Below are positions 19,574-29,017 of a DNA stretch of 62,788 bases, in pieces. How positions within the stretch are numbered: the first letter of the stretch is position 1; every line of letters starts with the position of its first letter. The DNA comes from Bacillota bacterium (GTDB lineage: Bacteria > Bacillota > Bacilli > Alicyclobacillales > SLC66), in NCBI GenBank assembly GCA_026627345.1, contig JAPNUP010000183.1, positions 1-62,788 of the forward strand, in the 5' to 3' direction. The notes under the pieces are model-generated. The model saw nothing but the letters and a program-made list of their open reading frames with translations, had not been told where the DNA came from and searched no databases. The position numbers and the translations under genes are program-made.

Positions 19574-20458
19574 CTGTTAACGAGTATGACAGGCTACGGA
19601 CGCGCGGAATGTATTCGCGCAGATTTCGTGGCCGTCGTGGAGATGAAAGCTGTCAATCACCGCTTTACGGATGTCTCGCTGCGCTTTGGCCGTGAATTGT
19701 TTGCAGCGGAAGAGCGTGTGCGTGCGATGGTCGCTTCTGCTTGTGGCCGTGGTCGCATCGACGTGTATGCGACGATCGCGAACGCGCAAGGCCAGAGTGG
19801 GCGTCAGTACGTGGTCAACCAACCTCTCCTGCAGGCGGCGCTTAGGTTCGCCTGTCAGGTGACGGCAGACGCGCCGATCGATATGGATGGTCCAGGCGTG
19901 GGGCATCTGTTGGCGTTACCTGGTTTGTTTGTTGAACAAACGGATCTGCGTGATCCGCAGGTGATGGTACAGGCGGTGGTGGAAGCGGCCGAGCGAGCGC
20001 TCGCTGAACTGTTGCAGATGAAGCAGCGAGAAGGCGTTCGATTGACGGATCACTTGCTCCGGCGCGCGGACGATTTACAAGAGGTATGCGACCGACTGAA
20101 GGCGCGAGCGCCGCAGTCGGTACTTGCTTACCGCGAGAAACTGGCGCAGCGACTGAGCGAACTGTTGTCACAGCTGACGCCTGACGCGCAGCGGATGGCT
20201 TTTGAGGTCGCTTTGTTTGCCGAAAAGACGTCGGTAGAAGAAGAACTAGAACGCTTGGACAGCCATGTGATGCAGTGGCGGCAGGTGATTGCGGGCGGCG
20301 GTACGGTCGGCAAGCAGCTCGATTTTTTGTTGCAGGAGATGGCGCGTGAACTCAGTACGATCGGCGCCAAAGTCGGAGATCTCGACATGACGCAAGCGGT
20401 GCTTTTGGGTAAGCATATTCTCGAACAGATGCGCGAACAGGTGCAAAACGTAGAGTAA
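19574..20458 (+). CDS. yicC: YicC/YloC family endoribonuclease
   Basis: The YicC family comprises about 290-residue RNA-binding/endoribonuclease proteins; MTGYGRAE near the N-terminus, EMKAVNHRFTDVSLRF, and a C-terminal EELERLDSHVMQWR and QEMARELSTIGAK are family hallmarks. Relatives begin M-x-x-S-M-T-G-Y-G. Here the matching codon is CTG at 19574 (giving L-L-T-S-M-T-G), and GGAGGG at 19561-19566 sits 8 nt before it. The only ATG (19586) is about 20 nt from the ribosome site. I therefore place the start at CTG 19574, with ATG 19586 as alternative. It is followed directly by rpoZ; remA and gmk are absent. Confidence 0.88.
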   Translation: MLTSMTGYGRAECIRADFVAVVEMKAVNHRFTDVSLRFGRELFAAEERVRAMVASACGRGRIDVYATIANAQGQSGRQYVVNQPLLQAALRFACQVTADAPIDMDGPGVGHLLALPGLFVEQTDLRDPQVMVQAVVEAAERALAELLQMKQREGVRLTDHLLRRADDLQEVCDRLKARAPQSVLAYREKLAQRLSELLSQLTPDAQRMAFEVALFAEKTSVEEELERLDSHVMQWRQVIAGGGTVGKQLDFLLQEMARELSTIGAKVGDLDMTQAVLLGKHILEQMREQVQNVE

Positions 20459-20488
20459 TATCCGCAAGTATTCAGGAGGTATATACTG

Positions 20489-20698
20489 ATGATACTCTAT
20501 CCTTCCATCGACTCTTTGATGAGACTGGTTGACAGCAAATACACGCTGGTCATTGCAGCTTCAAAACGAGCTCGGGCTTTGCAAGAAGGGGCCAAGCCGC
20601 ATCTCGAAGTCAAGTCAGGAAAGCTTGTCAGTGTCGCTTTGAAAGAACTCGACACCGCAAAAATCACGTATGTGCATACGAAAGATGGCGTCAAGTAG
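20489..20698 (+). CDS. rpoZ: DNA-directed RNA polymerase omega subunit
   Basis: A small 69-residue subunit that stabilises the beta' subunit of RNA polymerase. [20 protein letters not shown] and [12 protein letters not shown] match the Bacillota omega N-terminus and the conserved KRARxLxxG helix. The ATG follows AGGAGGT. It starts 30 nt after yicC, where remA and gmk would normally intervene, and overlaps coaBC by 14 nt. Confidence 0.93.
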   Translation: MILYPSIDSLMRLVDSKYTLVIAASKRARALQEGAKPHLEVKSGKLVSVALKELDTAKITYVHTKDGVK

Positions 20699-21890
20699 GC
20701 TATTTGGCAAGACGATTGTACTCGGTATCTGCGGCGGGATCGCGGCCTACAAGGCGGCGGCGCTGGCCAGTCTATTGACCAAGCGTGGCGCGATCGTGCG
20801 TACGGTGATGACGCGCGGGGCCACGGAGTTTATTACCCCCTTGACGCTGCAAAGCCTGACTCGTCAACCCGTGTATGTGGATGTGTACGATGAGCGCGAT
20901 CCGGGTCAGATCACGCACATCGCGCTAGCCGATGCAGCCGATCTCGTCGTCGTGGCACCCGCAACAGCGGACCTGATTGCCCGTGCTGCGCAAGGTAGCG
21001 CAGGTGACATGCTGACCGCTGTGCTACTGGCCACTCGCGCCCCTGTTGTACTCGCTCCTGCTATGAATGTACACATGCTTGAGCACCCACTGGTGGTGCG
21101 CAATCTCGCTGTGCTCGAAGGAATTGGCTATACGGTGCTTCAGTCTGGCGTAGGTGCGCTCGCTTGCGGCTACACAGGCCGTGGTCGCCTCCTTGAGCCG
21201 GAGGAGATTGCGGAATCGCTCGAGATGCAGTTGACACCGAAAGTGCTTGCCGGTAAGCGTGTTCTCGTTACGGCTGGTCCAACGCGCGAGCGTCTGGACC
21301 CTGTTCGTTTTTTGAGCAATGACTCTACCGGCGCCATGGGCTACGCAGTTGCACAAGCCGCTTGGCGTGCAGGCGCTGAGGTGACACTTGTATCGGGCGC
21401 GCCTGATCGCAAAGCACCGCTTGGCGTACAGGTCGTCGCAGTCGAAAGCGCGCGCGATATGCTGTCACAAGTGTCCGAGCGAATGGCGGATAGCGACATG
21501 CTTGTGATGACAGCAGCGGTGGCGGATTATCGGCCAGTTGCGCAAGAACCGCGAAAAATCAAGAAAAATGAGTCTGACCTCACCTTGTCGTTGACGAGAA
21601 ACGCGGACGTGTTGATGCAGGTGCAAGCGATGCGCAAGCCGGGGGCGATCGTCGTCGGATTTGCGGCCGAGACGCACGACGGTGATTTTTATGCGCGCGA
21701 AAAGTTGCGCAAGAAGTCACTCGATGTCCTTGCCTTAAACAACGTATTGGAGCCGGGCGCAGGATTTGGTGAGGGAACGAATCGGCTGACGCTGTATTTT
21801 CGCGATGGGCGTGTGATTCCACTCGATTTGGCAGAAAAGCTTGACGTGGCAACGAATTTGATTGAACAGGTGGCGGGTCTTTATTGCTGA
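20685..21890 (+). CDS. coaBC: Bifunctional phosphopantothenoylcysteine decarboxylase / phosphopantothenate-cysteine ligase
   Basis: Carries out two consecutive steps of coenzyme A synthesis. The CoaC half (residues 1-180) has GGIAAYKAA, the substrate motif APAMNVHML, and the lid cysteine in [12 protein letters not shown]. The CoaB half starts at [17 protein letters not shown] and includes [13 protein letters not shown] for CTP-dependent ligation. The length of 401 residues is usual. ATG 20685 lies inside rpoZ. The priA start overlaps its stop. Confidence 0.95.
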   Translation: MASSRLFGKTIVLGICGGIAAYKAAALASLLTKRGAIVRTVMTRGATEFITPLTLQSLTRQPVYVDVYDERDPGQITHIALADAADLVVVAPATADLIARAAQGSAGDMLTAVLLATRAPVVLAPAMNVHMLEHPLVVRNLAVLEGIGYTVLQSGVGALACGYTGRGRLLEPEEIAESLEMQLTPKVLAGKRVLVTAGPTRERLDPVRFLSNDSTGAMGYAVAQAAWRAGAEVTLVSGAPDRKAPLGVQVVAVESARDMLSQVSERMADSDMLVMTAAVADYRPVAQEPRKIKKNESDLTLSLTRNADVLMQVQAMRKPGAIVVGFAAETHDGDFYAREKLRKKSLDVLALNNVLEPGAGFGEGTNRLTLYFRDGRVIPLDLAEKLDVATNLIEQVAGLYC

Positions 21891-24322
21891 TTGCATCGGT
21901 CGCCTTGACAATGCGCGCGAAACCGCTCGACAAGCTGTATGACTATTTTGCGTCAGAAGCGTTAGGTCTGCGTCTCGGGGATTGTGTCGAGGCGCCTTTT
22001 GGTGCGCGCCGGGTCGAAGGCTACGTGATGAGTCTCCGGATGGCGACGGACATGCAAGTCGCGACAGGCCATCTCGGAGACGAGGGTGAAGGGCCTGCGC
22101 TGCGCGAACTCGTGCGCTCGCACGATTCCGAAGAAAAGCCGCTGCCGGTGGAGTGGGTGCCGATGATCACCTTCTTGCGGACGCGGTACTTTTGTTCGTG
22201 GGTGGCTGCACTGCAAACGGTCATGCCTGCTGTCACAAGGGTCGCGGAAGAACGCTACCTGACGCTCGGGGACCTCGGAGCGCGTCACTCACTGACGTCA
22301 CCGATGGTGCAGATGCTCGAGGGCGGTCGCAGTGTGACGCAAAAGCGGTTTGGCGAGCGTTTTGGTCTGTCTGATGAACAGATTACACGTCTTGTTGCAC
22401 AGGGCTGGCTTGTACGCTCGCGAACCACGAACCCGCGCAGAAAGCCGCGGGTTCTGCCTTGCTTGACACTTGTCCCAGACGCTTTGCACGGCGCGGCAGG
22501 CATTCGCAGCGTCAAACAACAGGCCCTGATAGCCGCTCTTTCAGAGCGCAAGGGACAAGCGTTATGGCGCGACCTTGCCCGCGCCACGGGCGTCGAGATG
22601 GCCGTGGCGCGGGCACTCGAACGGCGCGGAGTGCTCGTGATCACGGAAGTGCCTGAAGAGCAAGCGGTCGGTGAGGAAGATCGTGAAGAAGGCTTTACGC
22701 TCACTGGCGAGCAGGCAGCGGCTGTGTCAGAGATCGCACAGGCTTTGGTGACACGAGACCTGACGCCGATCGTGTTGAAAGGCGTCACAGGAAGCGGCAA
22801 GACCGAGGTCTACCTGCAGGCGATTGCGCATACGCTCGCTCACGGCCGTACCGCAGTTGTCTTGCTGCCTGAGATCGCCTTGACTACGCAGATGACTGAG
22901 CGTTTTCGGCGTCGCTTTGGCGACCGTGTAGCTGTCTTGCATAGCGGGTTGTCCGATGCCAAGAAATACGCACAGTGGCAGCGCATCCGCCGGGGTGAAG
23001 CGCCGGTCGTTCTTGGCGCGCGCTCAGCGGTTTTTGCGCCGCTCGCAGATATCGGGCTGATCGTCATGGATGAGGAGCATGAGACGAGTTACAAACAAGA
23101 CCGCGACCCGCGCTATGTCACCCGCGAAGTAGCGATATGGCGCAGTCGGCAGACCGGCGCGGTCACTGTTCTCGGTAGCGCGACACCCTCTATGGAATCG
23201 ATGTATCGCGCGACGATGGGCCATTATCGGCTGTTGACGCTCGGTCAAAGGGTAGGAGCGCGGCCGCTCCCGGAAGTTGAAGTGGTCGACATGCGCCGGA
23301 GTGACAGTGGCGGTCAGCAGTCTTTGTTCAGTCGCTCGTTGCAACGAGAAATTGCACTGCGCCTCGAACGCAAGGAACAGAGCATCTTGTTTCTCAATCG
23401 GCGCGGCTACTCCACAATTTTACTTTGCCGGGACTGCGGAGAAGTCGCCACTTGCCCTTCGTGTGACATCTCTTTGACACTCCACCGGGCCCATGGGGCA
23501 CAACTGCGTTGTCATTTCTGTGGCTATCGAGAAAATCAGCGCACGCAGTGTGCGAGCTGTGGCAGTGACCGCATTCGTGCGTTTGGAGCGGGTACGCAGC
23601 GAGTGGAAAGCGAGTTGCTCGAACGCTACCCAGGTATTCGCGTGATCCGCATGGACGTGGATACAACCAGCGCTAAAGGTGCGCATGAGCGAATGCTCAG
23701 TGAGTTCGCGCGTAAAGAAGCGGATGTGCTACTCGGGACGCAGATGATCGCTAAAGGGCTCGATTTTCCGAGTGTCACGCTAGTCGGCGTGATCGCCGCA
23801 GACACCGCCTTGCGGGTGCCAGATTTTCGGGCCGCCGAACGGACTTTTCAGTTGCTTGTCCAGGTTAGCGGGCGCGCAGGACGCCACGAGTTGCCAGGGA
23901 AGGTGGTTGTACAGACATTTGCGCCTGAACACTACGCCATTCAAACGGCGGCAGCGCAAGACTATGACCACTTCTTTGAGTTGGAATTGGCAACACGGGC
24001 TGCGATGAGGTATCCTCCTTACACAGAGATCTGCAAGTTTTTAGTGGCCAGTCACGCAGAGACAGAGGCGCGCCTGCATGCGCAGAGATTGCACGATAGG
24101 CTTTGCGAAGCACTGCATAGCTTGAGCGACGTCAAGATTCTCGCGGCCGTTCCAGCGACATTCGCTCGTCTGCGCGACCAGTTTAGATACCAAATCATCC
24201 TTATATATCCATCCTTTCATCAGGTGCGCCCCTATTTGCAATCGGCGTATCAAGAAGCCTTGCAAGCAGCCGGAAGTGACGTGTTGATCCACATCGATAT
24301 CAATGCCCATTCGCTGATGTGA
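21884..24322 (+). CDS. priA: Primosomal protein N' (replication restart helicase PriA)
   Basis: A 3'-5' helicase that reloads the replisome at abandoned forks. An N-terminal DNA-binding domain (residues 1-110) and winged helix are followed by Walker A GVTGSGKTEVYLQ near residue 302 and the DEEH box in MDEEHETSYKQD. An eight-cysteine zinc region (CRDCGEVATCPSC, then CHFCGY and CASCGS) follows, with motif VI QVSGRAGR near residue 655. The 812 residues are normal. The start is TTG 21884, overlapping the coaBC stop; no ATG exists near the conserved N-terminus. Confidence 0.95.
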   Translation: MLIASVALTMRAKPLDKLYDYFASEALGLRLGDCVEAPFGARRVEGYVMSLRMATDMQVATGHLGDEGEGPALRELVRSHDSEEKPLPVEWVPMITFLRTRYFCSWVAALQTVMPAVTRVAEERYLTLGDLGARHSLTSPMVQMLEGGRSVTQKRFGERFGLSDEQITRLVAQGWLVRSRTTNPRRKPRVLPCLTLVPDALHGAAGIRSVKQQALIAALSERKGQALWRDLARATGVEMAVARALERRGVLVITEVPEEQAVGEEDREEGFTLTGEQAAAVSEIAQALVTRDLTPIVLKGVTGSGKTEVYLQAIAHTLAHGRTAVVLLPEIALTTQMTERFRRRFGDRVAVLHSGLSDAKKYAQWQRIRRGEAPVVLGARSAVFAPLADIGLIVMDEEHETSYKQDRDPRYVTREVAIWRSRQTGAVTVLGSATPSMESMYRATMGHYRLLTLGQRVGARPLPEVEVVDMRRSDSGGQQSLFSRSLQREIALRLERKEQSILFLNRRGYSTILLCRDCGEVATCPSCDISLTLHRAHGAQLRCHFCGYRENQRTQCASCGSDRIRAFGAGTQRVESELLERYPGIRVIRMDVDTTSAKGAHERMLSEFARKEADVLLGTQMIAKGLDFPSVTLVGVIAADTALRVPDFRAAERTFQLLVQVSGRAGRHELPGKVVVQTFAPEHYAIQTAAAQDYDHFFELELATRAAMRYPPYTEICKFLVASHAETEARLHAQRLHDRLCEALHSLSDVKILAAVPATFARLRDQFRYQIILIYPSFHQVRPYLQSAYQEALQAAGSDVLIHIDINAHSLM

Positions 24323-24347
24323 ATGGGCAACAAGGGAGAGAGGCTGC

Positions 24348-24833
24348 GTGAGCGTGCGCACCATTCGCTCATTAGGAGACCGAGTGTTACGTCAGCGTGC
24401 GAGGTCCGTCACTGCGTTTGACTCGTACCTGCCAACTTTGATCAGGGATATGGCAGATACGATGTACAAGTCGCAAGGCATTGGCCTGGCAGCCAATCAG
24501 ATCGGTATTTTAAAACGCGTCATCGTCGCGGACGTAGGCTCTGGTCTCGTGTCAGTGATCAATCCTGTGATCATCGCGTCAGAGGGTGAACAGTTAGCGG
24601 CGGAAGGTTGCTTGAGTGTTCCAGGCGTGCGCCTTTGGGTGCGACGCAGCCAGCGGGTGGTGGTGCGCGGGTACGACTCATTTTTGCAAGTGGTCGAATT
24701 GTCTGCAAACGGTTTGTTGGCTCGCTGTTTGCAACATGAAATCGATCATTTGGACGGTGTGTTGATCACCGATCGGCAATACGCACTAGGAGAGGAGGCG
24801 GAGATGTCTTATGGCGATTGTCAACATGCGTGA
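24348..24833 (+). CDS. def: Peptide deformylase
   Basis: Removes the N-terminal formyl group from new proteins. All three metal-site motifs are present: GIGLAANQIG near residue 43, EGCLSVPG near residue 86, and QHEIDHLDG near residue 128. The length of 161 residues is typical of type 1 enzymes. The GTG start follows AAGGGAGAGAGG. It overlaps fmt by 23 nt, which pairs the enzymes that remove and add the formyl group. Confidence 0.96.
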   Translation: MSVRTIRSLGDRVLRQRARSVTAFDSYLPTLIRDMADTMYKSQGIGLAANQIGILKRVIVADVGSGLVSVINPVIIASEGEQLAAEGCLSVPGVRLWVRRSQRVVVRGYDSFLQVVELSANGLLARCLQHEIDHLDGVLITDRQYALGEEAEMSYGDCQHA

Positions 24834-25791
24834 GTGCCGGGTGGTTTTCATGGGCACACCCGATTTTGCCGCGACGATTCTGCAAGCGTTGCTCGCTGCA
24901 CATTGGCAGATTGTTGCAGTTGTTACACAGCCTGACCGACCAGTCGGGCGCAAGCGCGTTTTGACGAGCAGTCCGGTGAAAGAACTCGCCTTGGCGCATG
25001 GGATCAAGGTCCTTCAGCCGTCAAGGCTACGGCATGCGGATGCGCTTGCAGAACTCGCAGCCTGCACGCCTGATGTCATTGTGACCGCCGCTTATGGCCA
25101 GATCCTCTCTGAGGCGGCTCTTGCGCTGCCTGGGCTTGGGGCCTACAATGTGCATGCTTCACTCTTGCCTGCCTATCGCGGTGCGGCGCCAATCCAGTGG
25201 GCCATTCGCCGCGGAGAGACTGTGACTGGCGTATCGCTGATGACGATGGTCAAGGCGATGGACGCAGGCCCCGTGTGGGATACGGCGACGGTACCGATCG
25301 CGCCAGAGGCGACATACAAAGAGGTGCACGACTTGCTCGCGACAGCTGGCGCACGACTGACACTCGAGGGTCTGCCGCGCGTGCTGTCAGGCGACTTACA
25401 GCCACAGGAGCAAGATCCCGCCCGCGTCACTTTTGCGCCTCCGATCACGCGCGCCGATGAACGACTCGACTGGCAGCAAAGCGCTCGGCAGATCGTCGAT
25501 CAGATTCGTTCACTGGCGCCGCAACCAGGTGCGTTTACAACCATGGAGGGCCAAGTATTAAAGCTGTATAGGGCCTCTGTAATAGATATCTCTCGCGACA
25601 CGCAACAGGCAGTGCCCGGACAGGTGATGAGCATCCACGCAGACGGCCCGATTGTGTACTGCGGTGACGGATTATCCGTGCTCGTCCATGAGTTACAGCC
25701 TTCCGGTCGCTCTGTGCAATCCGGACGCGAGTTCGTGCGCGGGCGCCCTAAGCTCACAGGCGTGATCCTCGGAGAAGGTGATCCGCTGTGA
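24811..25791 (+). CDS. fmt: Methionyl-tRNA formyltransferase
   Basis: Formylates initiator Met-tRNA with 10-formyltetrahydrofolate. VVFMGTPDFAATIL at the N-terminus, the folate-site HASLLPAYRGAAPI near residue 112, and a C-terminal OB-like domain from about residue 210 identify it. It has 326 residues from ATG 24811; ATG 24826 is also possible. The end overlaps rsmB in a GTGA. Confidence 0.95.
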   Translation: MAIVNMRECRVVFMGTPDFAATILQALLAAHWQIVAVVTQPDRPVGRKRVLTSSPVKELALAHGIKVLQPSRLRHADALAELAACTPDVIVTAAYGQILSEAALALPGLGAYNVHASLLPAYRGAAPIQWAIRRGETVTGVSLMTMVKAMDAGPVWDTATVPIAPEATYKEVHDLLATAGARLTLEGLPRVLSGDLQPQEQDPARVTFAPPITRADERLDWQQSARQIVDQIRSLAPQPGAFTTMEGQVLKLYRASVIDISRDTQQAVPGQVMSIHADGPIVYCGDGLSVLVHELQPSGRSVQSGREFVRGRPKLTGVILGEGDPL

Positions 25792-27176
25792 CGGTTTCGA
25801 TTGCCCGCCAAATTGCTTTTCGCGCACTCAGTGCGATCGAACAAAAAGGCGCCTACACACACCTAGCTTTGCGTGCCGCCCTGGAAGAGACCACACCGCA
25901 ACCTAGTGATGCGGCGCTCGCCAGTGAAATCGTGCATGGCGTCACTGTCTGGCGACGCTTGCTCGATCACTGGATCGAAACATTGACCAAAGACCATTCT
26001 GGACACATGCAGCATACAGTGCGCACCCTTTTGCGCATGGCTTTGTATCAGATGCGCTTTTTGGAGCGCGTACCGCCATATGCGGTAGTGAATGACGCCG
26101 TCGAACAGACGAAAATCTATGCGCAAAGGGCAGCTGGTTTTGTCAATGGTGTGCTTCGCGCAGCACTGCGTCAGACAGCCTATCTGCAGCCTGCGCGTAC
26201 TGTGGACGATCTCGCTGACTGCGCTGTAGAGCAACTGGCGCTGCGCCTCTCTTATCCAGATTGGTTGGCGCAGTCACTGATTGCAACATACGGACGAACA
26301 GTTGCCATCAGCGCGATGGTAGCCATGAATGAGAGTCCTGTGCGGACCGTGCGAGTCAATCGCCTGGTCGCTACACGCGAGGAAGTGTTGGCCAGCCTGG
26401 CAGAGTCTGGTGTGCAGGCCGAGGCCTGCGCGCTTTCGCCGGAAGGCATCCGGTTGCTCTCACGAACGCAACCGGAGACCATTCCTGACGTGATGGCCGG
26501 ACGTTGTACGCTGCAAGGAGAGAGTTCGATGTTGGTAGCCCCGGTACTTGCGCCAAAACCAGGGCAAAAGGTGCTTGACGCCTGCGCGGCACCAGGTGGC
26601 AAAGCGACGCACTTGGCCGAACTCAGTCTCGATCAGGCGGATATTACAGCGATGGACCTGCATGAGCATCGCGCACGTGCCATCGCCAGGACGGCGCGCC
26701 ATCTTGGGCTTCACAGTGTGCGGGCGGTGACCGGTGACGCCCGCGAGGTACAAGAAGACTTTGATGCGATTTTGCTCGATGCCCCGTGCTCTGGAATCGG
26801 GACGATCGCGCGCAAATCTGATCTGAAGTGGACGGCCGCGCCTCTTAAAACCGCTGCGATTGTACAACTACAAAGGGAACTGTTGTCCGCCTTAGCCAAG
26901 CGCGTCAAGCCAGGCGGCAAACTCTTGTACAGCACTTGTACACTTTTGCCCGAAGAAAATGAACAGCAACGCGAACAGTTTTTGCGTGATCACCCCGACT
27001 TTGTCGCGGAACCGTTTGATCTGCCTGGTTTACGACAAATCGATGCGTCGCGAAGTGCAGGTGCGGATGGACAAGCGCGGATTTGGCCGCAAGATTTCGG
27101 TGGGGACGGGTTTTATCTCGCGCTGTTTAGACGCATCCCGGACTGGACGAATCAGGCTAAGGAGGAAAGTGTATGA
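25788..27176 (+). CDS. rsmB: 16S rRNA (cytosine-967-C5)-methyltransferase
   Basis: Methylates C967 (E. coli numbering) in the 30S decoding region. An N-terminal NusB-like helical domain (residues 1-140) precedes a Rossmann methyltransferase with the SAM loop DACAAPGGKATHLAEL near residue 264, DAPCSGIGTIARKSDLKW near residue 329, and the catalytic YSTCTLLPEENE near residue 384. It has 462 residues with a GTG start overlapping fmt by 4 nt, and its stop overlaps the rlmN ATG. Confidence 0.94.
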   Translation: MTVSIARQIAFRALSAIEQKGAYTHLALRAALEETTPQPSDAALASEIVHGVTVWRRLLDHWIETLTKDHSGHMQHTVRTLLRMALYQMRFLERVPPYAVVNDAVEQTKIYAQRAAGFVNGVLRAALRQTAYLQPARTVDDLADCAVEQLALRLSYPDWLAQSLIATYGRTVAISAMVAMNESPVRTVRVNRLVATREEVLASLAESGVQAEACALSPEGIRLLSRTQPETIPDVMAGRCTLQGESSMLVAPVLAPKPGQKVLDACAAPGGKATHLAELSLDQADITAMDLHEHRARAIARTARHLGLHSVRAVTGDAREVQEDFDAILLDAPCSGIGTIARKSDLKWTAAPLKTAAIVQLQRELLSALAKRVKPGGKLLYSTCTLLPEENEQQREQFLRDHPDFVAEPFDLPGLRQIDASRSAGADGQARIWPQDFGGDGFYLALFRRIPDWTNQAKEESV

Positions 27177-28237
27177 ATGACCAAAGTGTGGCGCTCTATG
27201 ACATGACGTTCCCGCAGATGCAAGACTGGGTGGTGCAGACGCTCGGACAGCCCAAGTATCGGGCACTACAGCTGTATCACTGGCTGTATCAGCGACGCGT
27301 CGTCGATATCGCGGACATGACCGACCTGCCGAAAGCCTTGCGGGACACAATGTCTGCGCGTGGGCAAGTGATGACGATTCGAGAGGTGACGCGCCAAGTA
27401 TCGCGTATCGACAAGACAACGAAATTCCTGTTCGCCTTGTCAGATGGAGTGACGATCGAGACTGTGATCATGCGTCACGACTACGGGATCAGCGTCTGCG
27501 TCTCTACACAGGTAGGCTGCAAAATGGGATGTAAATTTTGTGCATCCACTCTCGGTGGTCTGATTCGCCATCTGCGTCCCGGCGAGATCGTGGAGCAACT
27601 CATTTTTGCCCAGCGCCTGCTGGATGAAGAAGGGCTGCGTGTGTCGAGCGTCGTGTTGATGGGCTCTGGTGAACCTTTGGAAAACTATGACGCCTCGATG
27701 GCTTTTGTCGATATTGTCACGCATCCGGAAGGGCTGAAGATCGGCCAACGGCATATCACGGTCTCTACCGTCGGACTGGTGCCCGCCATCTACAAACTGG
27801 CCGAGGAACGGCGAGGCATTACACTCGCTGTATCCTTGCATGCGGCAGATGACGAAACACGTTCACGGATGATGCCGATAAATAAGGCTTATGATATTGC
27901 GAGATTGCTAGAAGCATGTCACTATTACTATGAGCAAACGGGCAGGCGCATTACGTTTGAATATGCGCTGATCGCGGATCACAACGACAGTGTGGATGAT
28001 GCGCGCAAGTTGGCTGCACTTTTGCAGGAGTTGCCGTGCCACGTCAATTTGATTCCAGTCAATTATGTGCCGGAACGTGATTTGCAGCGCACCGCGCCAG
28101 CACAGATTCGAACGTTTGCCGAGGAATTGAATAGTTTGGGTATTCCAGCTACCGTACGCAGAGAGATGGGCGGCGATATCGCAGCTGCCTGTGGGCAACT
28201 ACGGGCATTGCACAGCCCCCAGGAAGTGACTCGCTAA
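27173..28237 (+). CDS. rlmN: Dual-specificity 23S rRNA (A2503-C2) / tRNA (A37-C2) methyltransferase
   Basis: A radical-SAM enzyme that methylates A2503 of 23S rRNA and A37 of some tRNAs. The iron-sulfur motif CKMGCKFC (Cx3Cx2C) is near residue 119. The GEPLENYD segment and the C-terminal REMGGDIAAACGQL with its conserved methyl-carrying cysteine are present. The 354-residue length matches the family. The ATG overlaps the rsmB stop. A Cfr resistance paralog is less likely, given this conserved rsmB-rlmN-prpC position. Confidence 0.95.
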   Translation: MNDQSVALYDMTFPQMQDWVVQTLGQPKYRALQLYHWLYQRRVVDIADMTDLPKALRDTMSARGQVMTIREVTRQVSRIDKTTKFLFALSDGVTIETVIMRHDYGISVCVSTQVGCKMGCKFCASTLGGLIRHLRPGEIVEQLIFAQRLLDEEGLRVSSVVLMGSGEPLENYDASMAFVDIVTHPEGLKIGQRHITVSTVGLVPAIYKLAEERRGITLAVSLHAADDETRSRMMPINKAYDIARLLEACHYYYEQTGRRITFEYALIADHNDSVDDARKLAALLQELPCHVNLIPVNYVPERDLQRTAPAQIRTFAEELNSLGIPATVRREMGGDIAAACGQLRALHSPQEVTR

Positions 28238-28270
28238 AGTCTCTGTGGAATCTTGAGGAGTGAGCGCATA

Positions 28271-29017
28271 ATGGAATATGCTGCCGCGTCCCAAATGGGA
28301 AAAGCACATAGCATCAATCAGGACGGTTATCGTCTAGAACGAGTGGATACAGACGGGTACGTGGCGATCGTGGCTGATGGCATGGGCGGTCATGTGGCAG
28401 GCGAAGTTGCGAGCGCACTCGCCGTGGCCACTGTTTGGGAGACGCTTGTCGCACAGAAGGATCAGGCGCCTGACGAGCGGTTACTGCGCGCCGTACAAGT
28501 GGCCAATACAGCCATCTATCTCCGCGCGCAGGAAGATGTTGCGTACGCGGGGATGGGAACGACGGTCGTGGCCATCATCGCCGATGAATCGCACCTGCAT
28601 GTCGCCCACGTCGGCGATAGCCGCGCGTATCTGTTTCATGACGGTGAACTTACGGCCCTGACCAGTGATCATAGTTATGTCAATGAACTGGTTCGGCGTG
28701 GACAGTTGACGCCTGAAGCAGCCCATGTGCATCCGCAGCGCAATCTGTTGCTGCGATCGCTAGGAACGCTTCCTGAGGTGCTCGTTGAGTATCAGACTTT
28801 TGAATGGCAGCGCGGCGATTTGTTGCTCCTTTGTTCAGATGGGCTTACCAACCCGTTGACTGATGCACAGATTGCTGCCATTGTCTCGTCCGACAAGGAC
28901 CTCTCAGTACGGGCAAGCGAACTCGTGCAGGCGGCCGTTCTCGCAGGCGGTCGCGATGACATCACGGCGGCGCTTCTCGTCAATCACGAGGCGTCACAGC
29001 GGAGGGATATGCAATGA
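28271..29017 (+). CDS. prpC: PP2C-family serine/threonine phosphatase (Stp/PrpC)
   Basis: Dephosphorylates targets of the neighbouring PrkC kinase. Metal-binding PP2C motifs are in order: NQDGY near residue 18, VADGMGGHVAGEVAS near residue 36, VGDSRAYLF near residue 117, CSDGLTNPLTD near residue 188, and GGRDDITAALL near the end. ATG 28271 follows GAGGAGTGAG; a start at 28253 would add six unsupported residues. The product is 248 residues and overlaps prkC by 4 nt. Confidence 0.95.
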   Translation: MEYAAASQMGKAHSINQDGYRLERVDTDGYVAIVADGMGGHVAGEVASALAVATVWETLVAQKDQAPDERLLRAVQVANTAIYLRAQEDVAYAGMGTTVVAIIADESHLHVAHVGDSRAYLFHDGELTALTSDHSYVNELVRRGQLTPEAAHVHPQRNLLLRSLGTLPEVLVEYQTFEWQRGDLLLLCSDGLTNPLTDAQIAAIVSSDKDLSVRASELVQAAVLAGGRDDITAALLVNHEASQRRDMQ

